Shown here piece by piece: positions 40,678 through 48,633 of a DNA stretch of 64,000 nucleotides (its first letter is position 1; every line of letters begins with the position of its first letter). A program made the position numbers and the translations under genes. The notes beneath the pieces are model-generated. The model was given only the letters and a program-made list of their open reading frames with translations, was not told the DNA's origin and made no database searches. The stretch is from Ideonella alba. Lineage in GTDB: Bacteria; Pseudomonadota; Gammaproteobacteria; Burkholderiales; Burkholderiaceae_C. The stretch lies in NCBI RefSeq assembly GCF_018069875.1, contig NZ_JAGQDF010000004.1:372001-436000 (forward strand). Reading direction: 5' to 3'.

Positions 40678-42036
40678 ATGAGCAACACCCCTGAAGCCGA
40701 CGCCGACCGCGCCCCGCGCGCCTTGCCGCCCGACGACCCGCTGCGCGCCGTGCTGCACGACGAGGTGCATGCCCGCCCCTCGGCGCGCATCCGCCTGCCG
40801 GCGCTGGTGGTCTTCGTTGCGGTGCTCAACAAGGGCGTCAGTCGCGACGACGAGTGCGCCCACCTGCAGCGCCTGCCCGGCCATGCCCACCTGACACCGG
40901 CCGACCTGGCGGGCAACTTCCTGCGCCTGCGTTTTGCCGACCACACGCTGAAGTGGGAGCGCCACACCGAGTTCACCCGCTACGCACTGGTGCAGCCGCT
41001 GCCCGACGACGCAGCCCTGGGCGCGGTGCAGCCGGCGCTGCTGCCCGGGCTGCGCCTCGCCACCGACTGGTGGCAGGCGATTCCCGGCCGCACCGTGGCC
41101 GCGGTGCAGCTGGTGATGGTGAACCACCCGATCGAGGACCCGCACGCGGCGCTGGCGCTGGGCCAGCGCTGGTTCGGCGGCAAGACCGTGGTGGCCTCGC
41201 TGATGGGCAATGGCGAGGCCGGCAACGGCCACTCGATCGCCATCACCAACTTCCGCCGCACCGATGACGGCTTCGAGCGCATGCTGGTGATCGCTCCGCC
41301 GGGCACCAGCGAGACGCGCGCCGGCCGCATCTCGCAGCGCCTGCTGGAGCTGGAGATCTACCGCCTGATGGCGCTGCGCGGCCTGCCGCTGGCCAAGGAG
41401 CTGGCGCCGCTGCTGGCCGGCAGCGAGGACGAGCTGGCCTCGGTCACCGCCCGGCTGGAGGCGCGCAGTGCCTCTGAGGCCGAGCTGCTGGACGCGCTGA
41501 TCCACGTCGCCGCCCGCATCGAGCGGGCCACCGCCGAGCACGCCTTTCGCTTCTCGGCCACCCAGGCCTACGACGCGCTGGTGCGCCAGCGCATCGCCGA
41601 GCTGCGCGAGCGGCCCATCCCGGGCACGCAGACGATCGGCGAGTTCATGCAGCGCCGCCTGTCACCGGCGATGGCCACCGTGGCGGCCACCGCCGGCCGC
41701 CTGGCCTCGCTGAGCCAGCGCACCGAGCGCGTCAGCGCCTTGCTGCGCACCCGCGTGGACATCGCCACCGAGACGCAGAACCAGCAGCTGCTGGCCAAGC
41801 TCACCCGCGGGCAGCAGCTGCAGCTGAACCTGCAGTCCACGGTGGAGGGCCTGTCGATCGCGGCCATCTCGTACTACGTGGTCAGTCTGCTGCTCTACGG
41901 TGGCAAGGCGCTGAAGTCGCTGGGCCTGCCGATCAACCCCGAGATGGCGGCGGGCGCGCTGATCCCGCTGGTGCTGTGGGTGGTCTGGAAGGCCACGCAG
42001 CGCGTCCATGCCCGGCTGATGGGCGACGCGCATTGA
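40678..42036 (+). CDS. DUF3422 family membrane protein
   Basis: A 452-residue protein of the DUF3422 family, recognisable from LHDEVHARPSARIRLPALV near the N-terminus and the FADHTLKWERHTEFTRY segment. The long soluble domain includes a helical region (about 250-390) and ends in two hydrophobic segments (about 405-450, ISYYVVSLLLYGGKAL and AAGALIPLVLWVVW), as in the family. Function unknown. The downstream TauE/SafE gene starts with TTG overlapping its TGA (TTGA). Confidence 0.88.
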   Translation: MSNTPEADADRAPRALPPDDPLRAVLHDEVHARPSARIRLPALVVFVAVLNKGVSRDDECAHLQRLPGHAHLTPADLAGNFLRLRFADHTLKWERHTEFTRYALVQPLPDDAALGAVQPALLPGLRLATDWWQAIPGRTVAAVQLVMVNHPIEDPHAALALGQRWFGGKTVVASLMGNGEAGNGHSIAITNFRRTDDGFERMLVIAPPGTSETRAGRISQRLLELEIYRLMALRGLPLAKELAPLLAGSEDELASVTARLEARSASEAELLDALIHVAARIERATAEHAFRFSATQAYDALVRQRIAELRERPIPGTQTIGEFMQRRLSPAMATVAATAGRLASLSQRTERVSALLRTRVDIATETQNQQLLAKLTRGQQLQLNLQSTVEGLSIAAISYYVVSLLLYGGKALKSLGLPINPEMAAGALIPLVLWVVWKATQRVHARLMGDAH

Positions 42037-42830
42037 CCGGCACGCTGGCCCTGGTGGGCGCCGTGGTCGGCGCCGTGCTGGCGCTGACCGGCGCCGGCGG
42101 TGGCGTGCTGGCAGTGCCGCTGCTGGTGTTTGCCACCGGCCTGAGCGTGCAGCAGGCGGCGCCGCTGGCGCTGCTGGCGGTGGGCGTGGCGGCCGGCACC
42201 GGCGCCTGGCTGGGCTGGCGCGAGGGCGTGCTGCGCTACCGCGCCGCCGCGCTGGTCGGCGGCCTGGGGCTGCTGACCGCGCCGCTGGGCGTCTGGCTGG
42301 CGCAGCGCCTGCCTCCCGAGCCACTGCTGCTGGGCTTTGCGGGGGTGATGTTGCTGACGGCGCGCCGCATGGCGCGGCGCGACCCGGTGCGCGACGGCAG
42401 CGAGGCCCTCGACGGCCGGCCCTGCCGCGTCAACCCCGACGAGGGCCGCCTGCACTGGACCGCGCCCTGCGCGTGGGTGCTGGCCACCACGGGTGTGGCG
42501 GTGGGCCTGGTCGGCGGACTGCTGGGCGTGGGTGGCGGATTCGTCATCGTGCCGGCGCTCACGCGGGCCACCGACCTGGACACGCGCAGCATCACCACCA
42601 CCTCGCTGGGCGCGGTGGCGCTGTCGGCGGTGGGCGGACTGGCCGGGGCCTTGCAGTTCGGCCAGCTCGATGGGCTGCAGGCCGGCGTGTTCAGCGGCTC
42701 GGCGATCGTCGCGCTGCTGCTGGGCCGGCGCGTGGCGGGGCAGTTGCCCTCGCGCACGCTGCGCCGGCTGTTCGCCGCGGTGTGCGTGGTGGTGGCGCTG
42801 CTGCTGCTGGCGCGGGTGCTGCTGCGCTGA
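42033..42830 (+). CDS. TauE/SafE-family anion exporter (sulfite/organosulfonate)
   Basis: A 265-residue membrane protein with about eight hydrophobic segments in two homologous halves. The glycine-rich motifs TGAGGGVLAVPLL and VGGLLGVGGGFVIVPAL are typical of TauE/SafE permeases, which export sulfite or sulfoacetate in several bacteria. It starts at a TTG that overlaps the DUF3422 stop (TTGA), the only start that does not run into DUF3422 code. Its stop overlaps a CsoR/CstR-like dyad, and SLAC1/TDT, rhodanese and thioredoxin genes follow. Confidence 0.85.
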   Translation: MTGTLALVGAVVGAVLALTGAGGGVLAVPLLVFATGLSVQQAAPLALLAVGVAAGTGAWLGWREGVLRYRAAALVGGLGLLTAPLGVWLAQRLPPEPLLLGFAGVMLLTARRMARRDPVRDGSEALDGRPCRVNPDEGRLHWTAPCAWVLATTGVAVGLVGGLLGVGGGFVIVPALTRATDLDTRSITTTSLGAVALSAVGGLAGALQFGQLDGLQAGVFSGSAIVALLLGRRVAGQLPSRTLRRLFAAVCVVVALLLLARVLLR

Positions 42831-42846
42831 TACCCAACCGGGTATC
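42829..42846 (+). promoter_or_regulatory. ATACCC-N4-GGGTAT operator-like dyad
   Basis: GATACCCAACCGGGTATC is a perfect 7-bp inverted repeat with a 4-bp spacer, overlapping the TauE stop and 72 bp before the SLAC1/TDT start. A -10-like TATCAT (42843-42848) overlaps its right half, so a bound repressor would block initiation. The arm sequence resembles operators of CsoR/CstR-family repressors, which in staphylococci control a rhodanese/TauE persulfide operon. No such regulator is encoded in this window. Confidence 0.5.
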
Positions 42847-42918
42847 ATCCCAGGCGGCTGCAAGGCCTTCACCGTCGCCGCACAATCACCGGCTGCAGGC
42901 CGCTCTTCCCCCTCCCCC

Positions 42919-43920
42919 ATGGCGCATCCCACTCCCCTGAAGTTCCTCCAGCCCGGCTGGTACGCGATCCCGATGGGCCTGACCGGTCTGGCCCTGGCCT
43001 GGCTGCGCGCCGCGCCATTGATGGGCGAGATGGCCACCGGCTTTGCGCTGGTGGTGGGCAGCCTGGCGGCGCTGGTGTTTGTCACGTTGCTGGTCTTCAC
43101 GGTGCAGCGCGGCCAGCGCCACCCCGAGGCCTGGGCCGAGGACCGCAGGCACCCGGTGCGCCATGCCTTCATCGCCACCCTGCCGGTCTCGGCGATGCTG
43201 CTGGGCTCGCTGGCGGCCCAGCTGGGCGTGCAGCATCCGCTGGTCAGCGCGCTGTGGTGGGCCGGCTCGCTGGGCCAGCTGGCCACCACGCTGTGGGTGA
43301 TGGCGCGCTGGTGGACGCCCGCCGCCCAGGGCGGCCTGAGCTGGATGGCGGTGACGCCGGCGCTGTTCATCCCGGTGGTGGGCAACATCATTGCGCCGCT
43401 GGGCGGCGTGCCGCTGGGCCACGAGCACTGGGCCGCGGCGCAGTTCGGCATCGGCCTGCTGTTCTGGCCGGTGGTGCTGGTGCTGCTGCTGGTTCGGCTG
43501 GTGGTGCAGGGTCCGGTGCCCGAGCGCCTGCTGCCCACCGCCTTCATCCTGATCGCGCCGCCGGCACTGGCCGGGCTGGGTGTGCTGCAACTGGGAGGTT
43601 CCGGCAGCGTGGCCTGGGCCTGCTGGGGGATGGCGGCCTTCACCTTCGCCTGGGTCGGCTATGCGCTGGCCGGGCGCATCCGCAACCTGCCGTTCGCGCT
43701 GCCGCACTGGGGCATGAGCTTCCCGCTGGCGGCCTTCACCTCGCTGACGCTGCGCCTGGCCGAGGTGGGCAGCCCGATGGCCGTGGCCGGCCCGGTGCTG
43801 CTGGCGCTGACCAGCATCATCATCCTGGGCCTGGCCATGGGCACGGTGCGCGGCCTGCGCGATGGCACGCTGCTGGCGCCCGAGCCGGTGGCCCCGATCA
43901 TTCCCGTCACTGCCGCCTGA
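42919..43920 (+). CDS. SLAC1/TDT family anion channel
   Basis: A 333-residue polytopic membrane protein with about ten hydrophobic segments. The opening LKFLQPGWYAIPMGLTGLALAW, the GNIIAPLGGVPLG loop and the FPLAAFTSLTLRLAE segment fit the SLAC1/TehA (TDT) family. Members transport tellurite-related, nitrate, C4-dicarboxylate or sulfite anions; with TauE/SafE before it and rhodanese after it, sulfite is the best guess but not proven. The ATG at 42919 lacks a strong ribosome-binding site. rhodanese follows 12 bp downstream. Confidence 0.85.
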   Translation: MAHPTPLKFLQPGWYAIPMGLTGLALAWLRAAPLMGEMATGFALVVGSLAALVFVTLLVFTVQRGQRHPEAWAEDRRHPVRHAFIATLPVSAMLLGSLAAQLGVQHPLVSALWWAGSLGQLATTLWVMARWWTPAAQGGLSWMAVTPALFIPVVGNIIAPLGGVPLGHEHWAAAQFGIGLLFWPVVLVLLLVRLVVQGPVPERLLPTAFILIAPPALAGLGVLQLGGSGSVAWACWGMAAFTFAWVGYALAGRIRNLPFALPHWGMSFPLAAFTSLTLRLAEVGSPMAVAGPVLLALTSIIILGLAMGTVRGLRDGTLLAPEPVAPIIPVTAA

Positions 43921-43932
43921 GGAGCCCCCCCG

Positions 43933-44313
43933 ATGAAGAACGCCATGGACCTGGTGATGGCCGCCAAGGCACGGGTCAGCGAAGTCTCCGCCGTCGAGGC
44001 GCCCGCCGCGCTGCGCGAGGCCGACGTGCTGATCGATGTGCGCGAGGAGTCCGAGTTCGCCGCGGGCCACATCCCCGGTGCGATCCACGCCTCGCGCGGC
44101 CTGCTGGAGTTCAAGCTCAGCAGCAACCCGGCGCTGCAGGCCCGCGACCTGAAGGTGCTGCTGTACTGCAAGACCAGCGGCCGCGCCGCGCTGGCAGCGG
44201 TGGCGATGCAGGAGATGGGCTACCTCAACGTGCGCTCGATCGCCGGCGGCTTTGATGCCTGGGTGGCCGCCGGACAGCCGGTCGCCAAGCCCGAACAGCC
44301 CAACTTCGGCTGA
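43933..44313 (+). CDS. Rhodanese-domain sulfurtransferase
   Basis: A 126-residue single-domain rhodanese. The catalytic loop CKTSGR in LLYCKTSGRAALAAVAM contains the active-site Cys, and the flanking LIDVREESEFAAGHIPGAIHASRG and GGFDAWVAAGQPV segments are canonical. There is no signal peptide; it acts in the cytoplasm. It lies 12 bp after the SLAC1/TDT gene and 42 bp before a thioredoxin-like gene, suggesting a sulfane-sulfur transfer role. Confidence 0.93.
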   Translation: MKNAMDLVMAAKARVSEVSAVEAPAALREADVLIDVREESEFAAGHIPGAIHASRGLLEFKLSSNPALQARDLKVLLYCKTSGRAALAAVAMQEMGYLNVRSIAGGFDAWVAAGQPVAKPEQPNFG

Positions 44314-44355
44314 GGCGCACAGTGGGGGCCTTGAAGCTGCGGCACACTGCGCGGC

Positions 44356-44733
44356 ATGACCGCCGCCCCGCAACTGCTCGTGGCCTGCCTGTGCGCCGGC
44401 TGGTGCACCACCTGCGACGCCTACCGTGCCACCTTTGACGCGCTGGCCGATCGCCATCCGCAGGCCCGCTTCGTCTGGGTCGACATCGAGGACCATGCCG
44501 ATGCGCTGGAGGACGATGACGGCCACGCCCCCGACATCCAGAACTTCCCGACGCTGCTGCTGGTGCAGGACGGCACGCCGCGCTTTTTCGGCACCGTGCT
44601 GCCGCATGCGGCGGTGGTCGAGCGGATGCTGGCCGAGGCCGCGCGCGCCGCACTGCCGCGATTGAGCGACGCCGGCAGCCAGGTGCTGGCGCGCGCCGTG
44701 CTGGCGCTCCAGCACTCAGGCGCGCTGGACTGA
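44356..44733 (+). CDS. Thioredoxin-like protein, WCTTC active site
   Basis: A 125-residue thioredoxin-fold protein with active site GWCTTCDAYRATFDAL (WCTTC in place of WCGPC) and the cis-Pro in FPTLLLV. No signal peptide is seen, so it is cytoplasmic. It ends a cluster of sulfur-related genes and may reduce the rhodanese persulfide. Its 3' end overlaps the convergent GGDEF-EAL gene by 18 bp. Confidence 0.85.
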   Translation: MTAAPQLLVACLCAGWCTTCDAYRATFDALADRHPQARFVWVDIEDHADALEDDDGHAPDIQNFPTLLLVQDGTPRFFGTVLPHAAVVERMLAEAARAALPRLSDAGSQVLARAVLALQHSGALD

Positions 44734-47070
44734 GGCCAGCAGCGCCCGCGCCTGCAACCAGGACGGCAGCTCCTCGGCCGGCATCGGCTTGCCGATGTGC
44801 CAGCCCTGGGCCTCGTCGCATCCCAGCGCGCGCAGGCGTTGCAGGATGGCGGCGTTCTCCACGCCCTCGGCCACCACGCTCAGGCGCAGGTCGTGGCCCA
44901 TGCGCACCAGCGCGCCCACCATCGAGGCCTTGTCGGCGTCCTGGTCCATGGTGCGCACGAACAGCATGTCCAGCTTCAGCTCATCCACCGGCAGGTCGAT
45001 CAGCTGCGCCAGCGAGGTCTGGCCGGCACCGAAGTCGTCGATCGACAGCCGGAAGCCCTCGGCCTTGAGCGCATGCAGGGTCTGCAGCGCGCGCTGCGGG
45101 TCGTGGGCGATCGCGCTCTCGGTGATCTCCAGGCACAGCCAGGACGGCTCGGCGCCATGGCGCTGCAGCGCGGTGCGCAGGCGCTGCTGCAGCTCGGGCT
45201 TCATCAGGTCGTGCGCCGACAGGTTGACCGAGATGCGCGGCGACAGGCCCTGGGCGCGCAGCAGCGCCGCCTGGCGCGCCGCCTCGTCGACCACCCACAG
45301 CGTCAGCTCGTGGATGAAGCCGGTCTCTTCAGCGAAGGGAATGAACTGCACCGGCGGCACCAGGCCGCGCTGCGGGTGCTGCCAGCGCACCAGGGCCTCG
45401 GCCGCCACCACCTGGTCGTCGCCCAGGCGCAGCTTGGGCTGCAGGTACAGGCGCAGCTCCTGGCCGCGGATCGCCTGGCGCAGCTCGCCCAGCAGCGACA
45501 GCGTCTGGGCGCTGCCGGCGTCGATGGACGGGTCGTAGACCAGCATGCCGGCGGTGCGGCGCTTGCATTCGGTCAGCGCCAGCAAGGCCCGCGCGAGCAG
45601 GGTCTCGGTGTCGGCGGCGTGCAGCGGCGCCACCGCGATGCCGATGCCGGCCGACAGGTCCACCGTGGAGCCGTCCAGCACCAGCGCCTGCTCGGTCAGC
45701 TGGCGCTGCACCAGGCGCGCCACCTCGCGCGCGCGGGCCAGGTCGGCGCCGGGCAGCAGCAGCGCGAACTCGTCGCCCCCCAGCCGGGCCACCAGCGGGT
45801 GGCGCTCGGGCAGGTCCAGCGCCAGCGCGCGCAGACGCTGGGCCACCTGGCGCAGCACCTGGTCGCCGGCCGCGCGGCCCAGCACCTGGTTGACGCGCTC
45901 CAGGCGGTCGATGTTGAGCATCAGCAGCGCCGCGCCGCCGTCGCCCGGCAGCAGGCGCCCGGCCTCGTCCTCGAACTGGCTGCGGTTGGGCAGGCCGGTC
46001 AGCGTGTCCCAGAAGGCCAGCTGGCGGATGTGTTCGGTGCGCTCGGCAATGCCCTGGCGCATGCCCTCGAAGGCCTGGGCCAGCTCGGCCATCTCGTCGT
46101 CGCTGGCCACGGCCGCCACCGGCGTGGCGTAGTCGCCGCGGCCCAGGCGGCGTGTCGCATCGACCAGGCCCTGCATCGGCGCGGTCAGGCGGCGCGCCGT
46201 CAGCAGACTGCCCAGCGCGAACAGGCCCAGGCCCAGGCCGCTGACCAGCAGCAGACTGCCCTGCAGGCCCTCGTAGGGGCGCACCGCCTCGTCGATCGAC
46301 AGCGACAGCACCATCGGCACCGCCGTGTCACCCAGCGCCGGCAGCTCGACGCGGCGCACCTCGAGGGCAGCGCCCGACAGCGTCAGCTCCTGCGCCGCCG
46401 GGCCGACCCGCAGCAGCGGCGCCAGCGCAGCCGTGCCGCGGGCCGGGCTGAGCGTGCTGGCCAGCACCTGCTGCGGGCCGATCAGGCTCAGCTCGGCCTG
46501 GGCCAGGCGGGCCAGCTCGGGCAGCAGGTCGGCCAGCGGCACGGCGGCCAGCAGCCAGCCGCTGGGCGCTTCGCCGCGCTGACCGATCGGCACCTTCACC
46601 ACCTGCGAGGGCAGCTCGCCCAGCCGCACCAGGCGGGCCTCTTGCCAGCGCCCGTCGTCCAGGCGTGCGGCCTGCTGGGCCAGCGCGGCGGCCTGCGGCC
46701 CCACCGCCGCCAGCAGGCGGCCCTGGCGGTCCAGCACCGCGGCCAGGCGCGCCGGCCGCAGGCGGCCCAGCTTGTCTTCCAGCGCCGAGCGCACGGTGTC
46801 GGCATCCACCTCGCCCTGCAGCGTCGACAGCAGGCCGTAGTCGGCGCCCACCGTGGCCGCGGCGGCCTGCAGCAGCTCGCCGCGCTGGCTCAGCTGCTCG
46901 CGCAGCAGGGCCTCGCCGTGCGACAGCCGCACGTCGATCAGCCCGCGCGCGCTGCGCTCGATGCCCAGGCGGGTCAGCAGCAGCGACACGCCCTGCACCG
47001 CCAGCAGCAGCGCGACGAAGACCAGCACGATGCGCCCGCCCAGGCTGCGCCAGAACGGCCGCGACTTCAC
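44716..47070 (-). CDS. Membrane GGDEF-EAL protein (c-di-GMP synthesis/hydrolysis)
   Basis: A 784-residue inner-membrane protein. An N-terminal helix (about 12-32) leads to a periplasmic region with a second membrane helix (about 272-292), a HAMP linker (RRLTAPMQGLVDATRRLG), a GGDEF domain (about 355-515; intact GGDEF in ARLGGDEFALLL) and an EAL domain (about 530-775). EAL metal and catalytic residues are present: EALVRW, NLSAHD, LEITESA, IDDFGAG, LKLDM and VVAEGVEN. Both activities are possible; no RxxD inhibitory site is seen. The start is GTG at 47070, overlapping the cupredoxin stop by 4 bp (GTGA). Confidence 0.94.
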   Translation of the reverse strand: MKSRPFWRSLGGRIVLVFVALLLAVQGVSLLLTRLGIERSARGLIDVRLSHGEALLREQLSQRGELLQAAAATVGADYGLLSTLQGEVDADTVRSALEDKLGRLRPARLAAVLDRQGRLLAAVGPQAAALAQQAARLDDGRWQEARLVRLGELPSQVVKVPIGQRGEAPSGWLLAAVPLADLLPELARLAQAELSLIGPQQVLASTLSPARGTAALAPLLRVGPAAQELTLSGAALEVRRVELPALGDTAVPMVLSLSIDEAVRPYEGLQGSLLLVSGLGLGLFALGSLLTARRLTAPMQGLVDATRRLGRGDYATPVAAVASDDEMAELAQAFEGMRQGIAERTEHIRQLAFWDTLTGLPNRSQFEDEAGRLLPGDGGAALLMLNIDRLERVNQVLGRAAGDQVLRQVAQRLRALALDLPERHPLVARLGGDEFALLLPGADLARAREVARLVQRQLTEQALVLDGSTVDLSAGIGIAVAPLHAADTETLLARALLALTECKRRTAGMLVYDPSIDAGSAQTLSLLGELRQAIRGQELRLYLQPKLRLGDDQVVAAEALVRWQHPQRGLVPPVQFIPFAEETGFIHELTLWVVDEAARQAALLRAQGLSPRISVNLSAHDLMKPELQQRLRTALQRHGAEPSWLCLEITESAIAHDPQRALQTLHALKAEGFRLSIDDFGAGQTSLAQLIDLPVDELKLDMLFVRTMDQDADKASMVGALVRMGHDLRLSVVAEGVENAAILQRLRALGCDEAQGWHIGKPMPAEELPSWLQARALLASVQRA

Positions 47071-47666
47071 CGCGCGGCTCCCGTCAGGCGCACCGACATC
47101 TCGGTGTCACCGGCCACGGCCAGCGGCTGCTCGACGCCCATGCTGCCCGCCGGCAGCACCGGATGCCAGGTGCGCAGCCGGTAGCTGCCTGGCGGCACGT
47201 CGGCGATCTGCACCACGCCATCGGGCCCGCTGCGGCCGTACCAGGGCGTGTCGGCCACCACGATCCAGCCGATCATGCTGTCGTGGATGTTGCAGCCCAG
47301 CACCACCACGCCGGGCTTGTCGAACAGCACCGGCTTCTCGGGGCGGCCGACATAGAGCTTGATCTCGAAGCGCTTGGATTCGGACACCGAGTAGACATGG
47401 TGGCGCACCGTGTCGCGGTTGGGAAAGTCCACCCGCGTGCCCACCGGCACCACCGCCACCTGCGGCTGGAAGCGCTTGTCCTGCTGGCCCACCTCGGCAC
47501 TGGCCAGCGGCCTGGGCGCGGTGCGCCCGGTGGTGGATTCGAGCATCACCACCGCGTCCGACAGCAGCGTGCCGGCCGGGTTCAGCACCGTCACGCGCAC
47601 GCTGGCCGCCGTCGCCGCGTCCGTCAGGACCGCGGCGGTCAGCAGCAGCGTGGCGGCGCACCTCAT
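47067..47666 (-). CDS. Periplasmic cupredoxin-like protein
   Basis: A 199-residue exported protein with a signal peptide (MRCAATLLLTAAVLTDAATA). The middle part is a cupredoxin-like fold with candidate type 1 copper ligands: His in TVRHHVYS, then a Cys-x2-His-x2-Met pattern in GCNIHDSM. This matches proteins often annotated as methylamine utilization or plastocyanin-like. The C-terminal part (GVVQIADVPPGSYRLRTWHP) looks like a small beta-sandwich. Its start overlaps the DUF4394 stop by 4 bp and its stop overlaps the GGDEF-EAL start, so the three are one operon. Confidence 0.8.
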   Translation of the reverse strand: MRCAATLLLTAAVLTDAATAASVRVTVLNPAGTLLSDAVVMLESTTGRTAPRPLASAEVGQQDKRFQPQVAVVPVGTRVDFPNRDTVRHHVYSVSESKRFEIKLYVGRPEKPVLFDKPGVVVLGCNIHDSMIGWIVVADTPWYGRSGPDGVVQIADVPPGSYRLRTWHPVLPAGSMGVEQPLAVAGDTEMSVRLTGAAR

Positions 47667-48532
47667 GGTTCGATCGCGATGCTGCGGATCGGACCGCCGT
47701 CGCCGATCGGGCCGATCAGCGTGGCGCGGCCGGTGGTCAGGTCGATGCGGTAGAGGCGGCTCTGGTCGGTGCGCAGCATCGCCAGCGGCTGGTTCTTCAG
47801 GTCGGAGATGTCCAGGTCGGCCTCGACCACGCCGTCCACGCCCAGCGGGCCGACGCTCATCACCCGGCCGGTGTTGGGCGAGACCGGCGGCACCTTGCTC
47901 TCGTGCGAGCCCATCATCACCAGCTGCGCCAGACCCAGGTCGATCGCGTAGTTGGTGGTGACCTTCTCGTTGTCCTTGTTGTAGGTGTAACCGGCGGCCA
48001 CCACGCGCACTGTGTGGCCGGCGTGCGGATCGGTGTTGACGTAGCCCAGCAGCGTGTCGGGGGCGCCGTCGACGACACGGCCGGTGTCGGGGTGCACGCG
48101 CAGGTTCTGGCCGGCCTCGGTGACCACGCGCAGGCGGTCGACCGTGGGGTTGAAGTCGATGCCCACGCGCGCGCCCAGCAGCGGCCAGCCGATGCCCGTG
48201 CCCACCGGGCTGGCCGCGCACTGGGCGGTGTCGATGGTGTAGAGCTGGCCGCTGCGGCCCAGCGCATAGAGCTGGCCACGCGCCACGCGGTAGTCGATGC
48301 CCAGCAGCTGCTCGCCCGGCTTCAGGCCGCTGATCGCGCACTGGCTGACCAGGGTCTGCGGTGCGGCGGCGGCAAAGCCCAGCAGGCGATGGTCAGGGGT
48401 CAGCGCTCGCACGAACTCGCCGCCGCTGCCCCCGCTGGCGGCCGGCGGCGTGGCCGGGATCGGCAGCAGGCTGCAGCCACCCAGCGCCAGGGCGGCGAGT
48501 GCGGCGAGGGTCGGGAGCAGGCGCAGCGGCAT
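47663..48532 (-). CDS. DUF4394 lipoprotein, beta-propeller-like
   Basis: A 289-residue lipoprotein: the N-terminus MPLRLLPTLAALAALALGGC has a lipobox (LGGC) and would be lipidated on Cys20. The rest has DUF4394 motifs (LLGIDYRVARGQLYALGRSGQLYTID; VGIDFNPTVDRLRVVTEAGQNLR; AAGYTYN) that repeat strand patterns consistent with a beta-propeller. Function unknown. The ATG at 48532 has AAGGA 6 bases upstream; the frame extends to 48673 but without homology. It heads the operon with the cupredoxin and GGDEF-EAL genes. Confidence 0.85.
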   Translation of the reverse strand: MPLRLLPTLAALAALALGGCSLLPIPATPPAASGGSGGEFVRALTPDHRLLGFAAAAPQTLVSQCAISGLKPGEQLLGIDYRVARGQLYALGRSGQLYTIDTAQCAASPVGTGIGWPLLGARVGIDFNPTVDRLRVVTEAGQNLRVHPDTGRVVDGAPDTLLGYVNTDPHAGHTVRVVAAGYTYNKDNEKVTTNYAIDLGLAQLVMMGSHESKVPPVSPNTGRVMSVGPLGVDGVVEADLDISDLKNQPLAMLRTDQSRLYRIDLTTGRATLIGPIGDGGPIRSIAIEP

Positions 48533-48633
48533 GGCGGGTCCTTGATGTGACTGAAAGTAACACAGCGCTGTGGGGCTGGACCTTCTGGTGTCGGCATCGG
48601 CGCCGGGGTCTTGAGGGTGGCCTGTGGCGTCGG

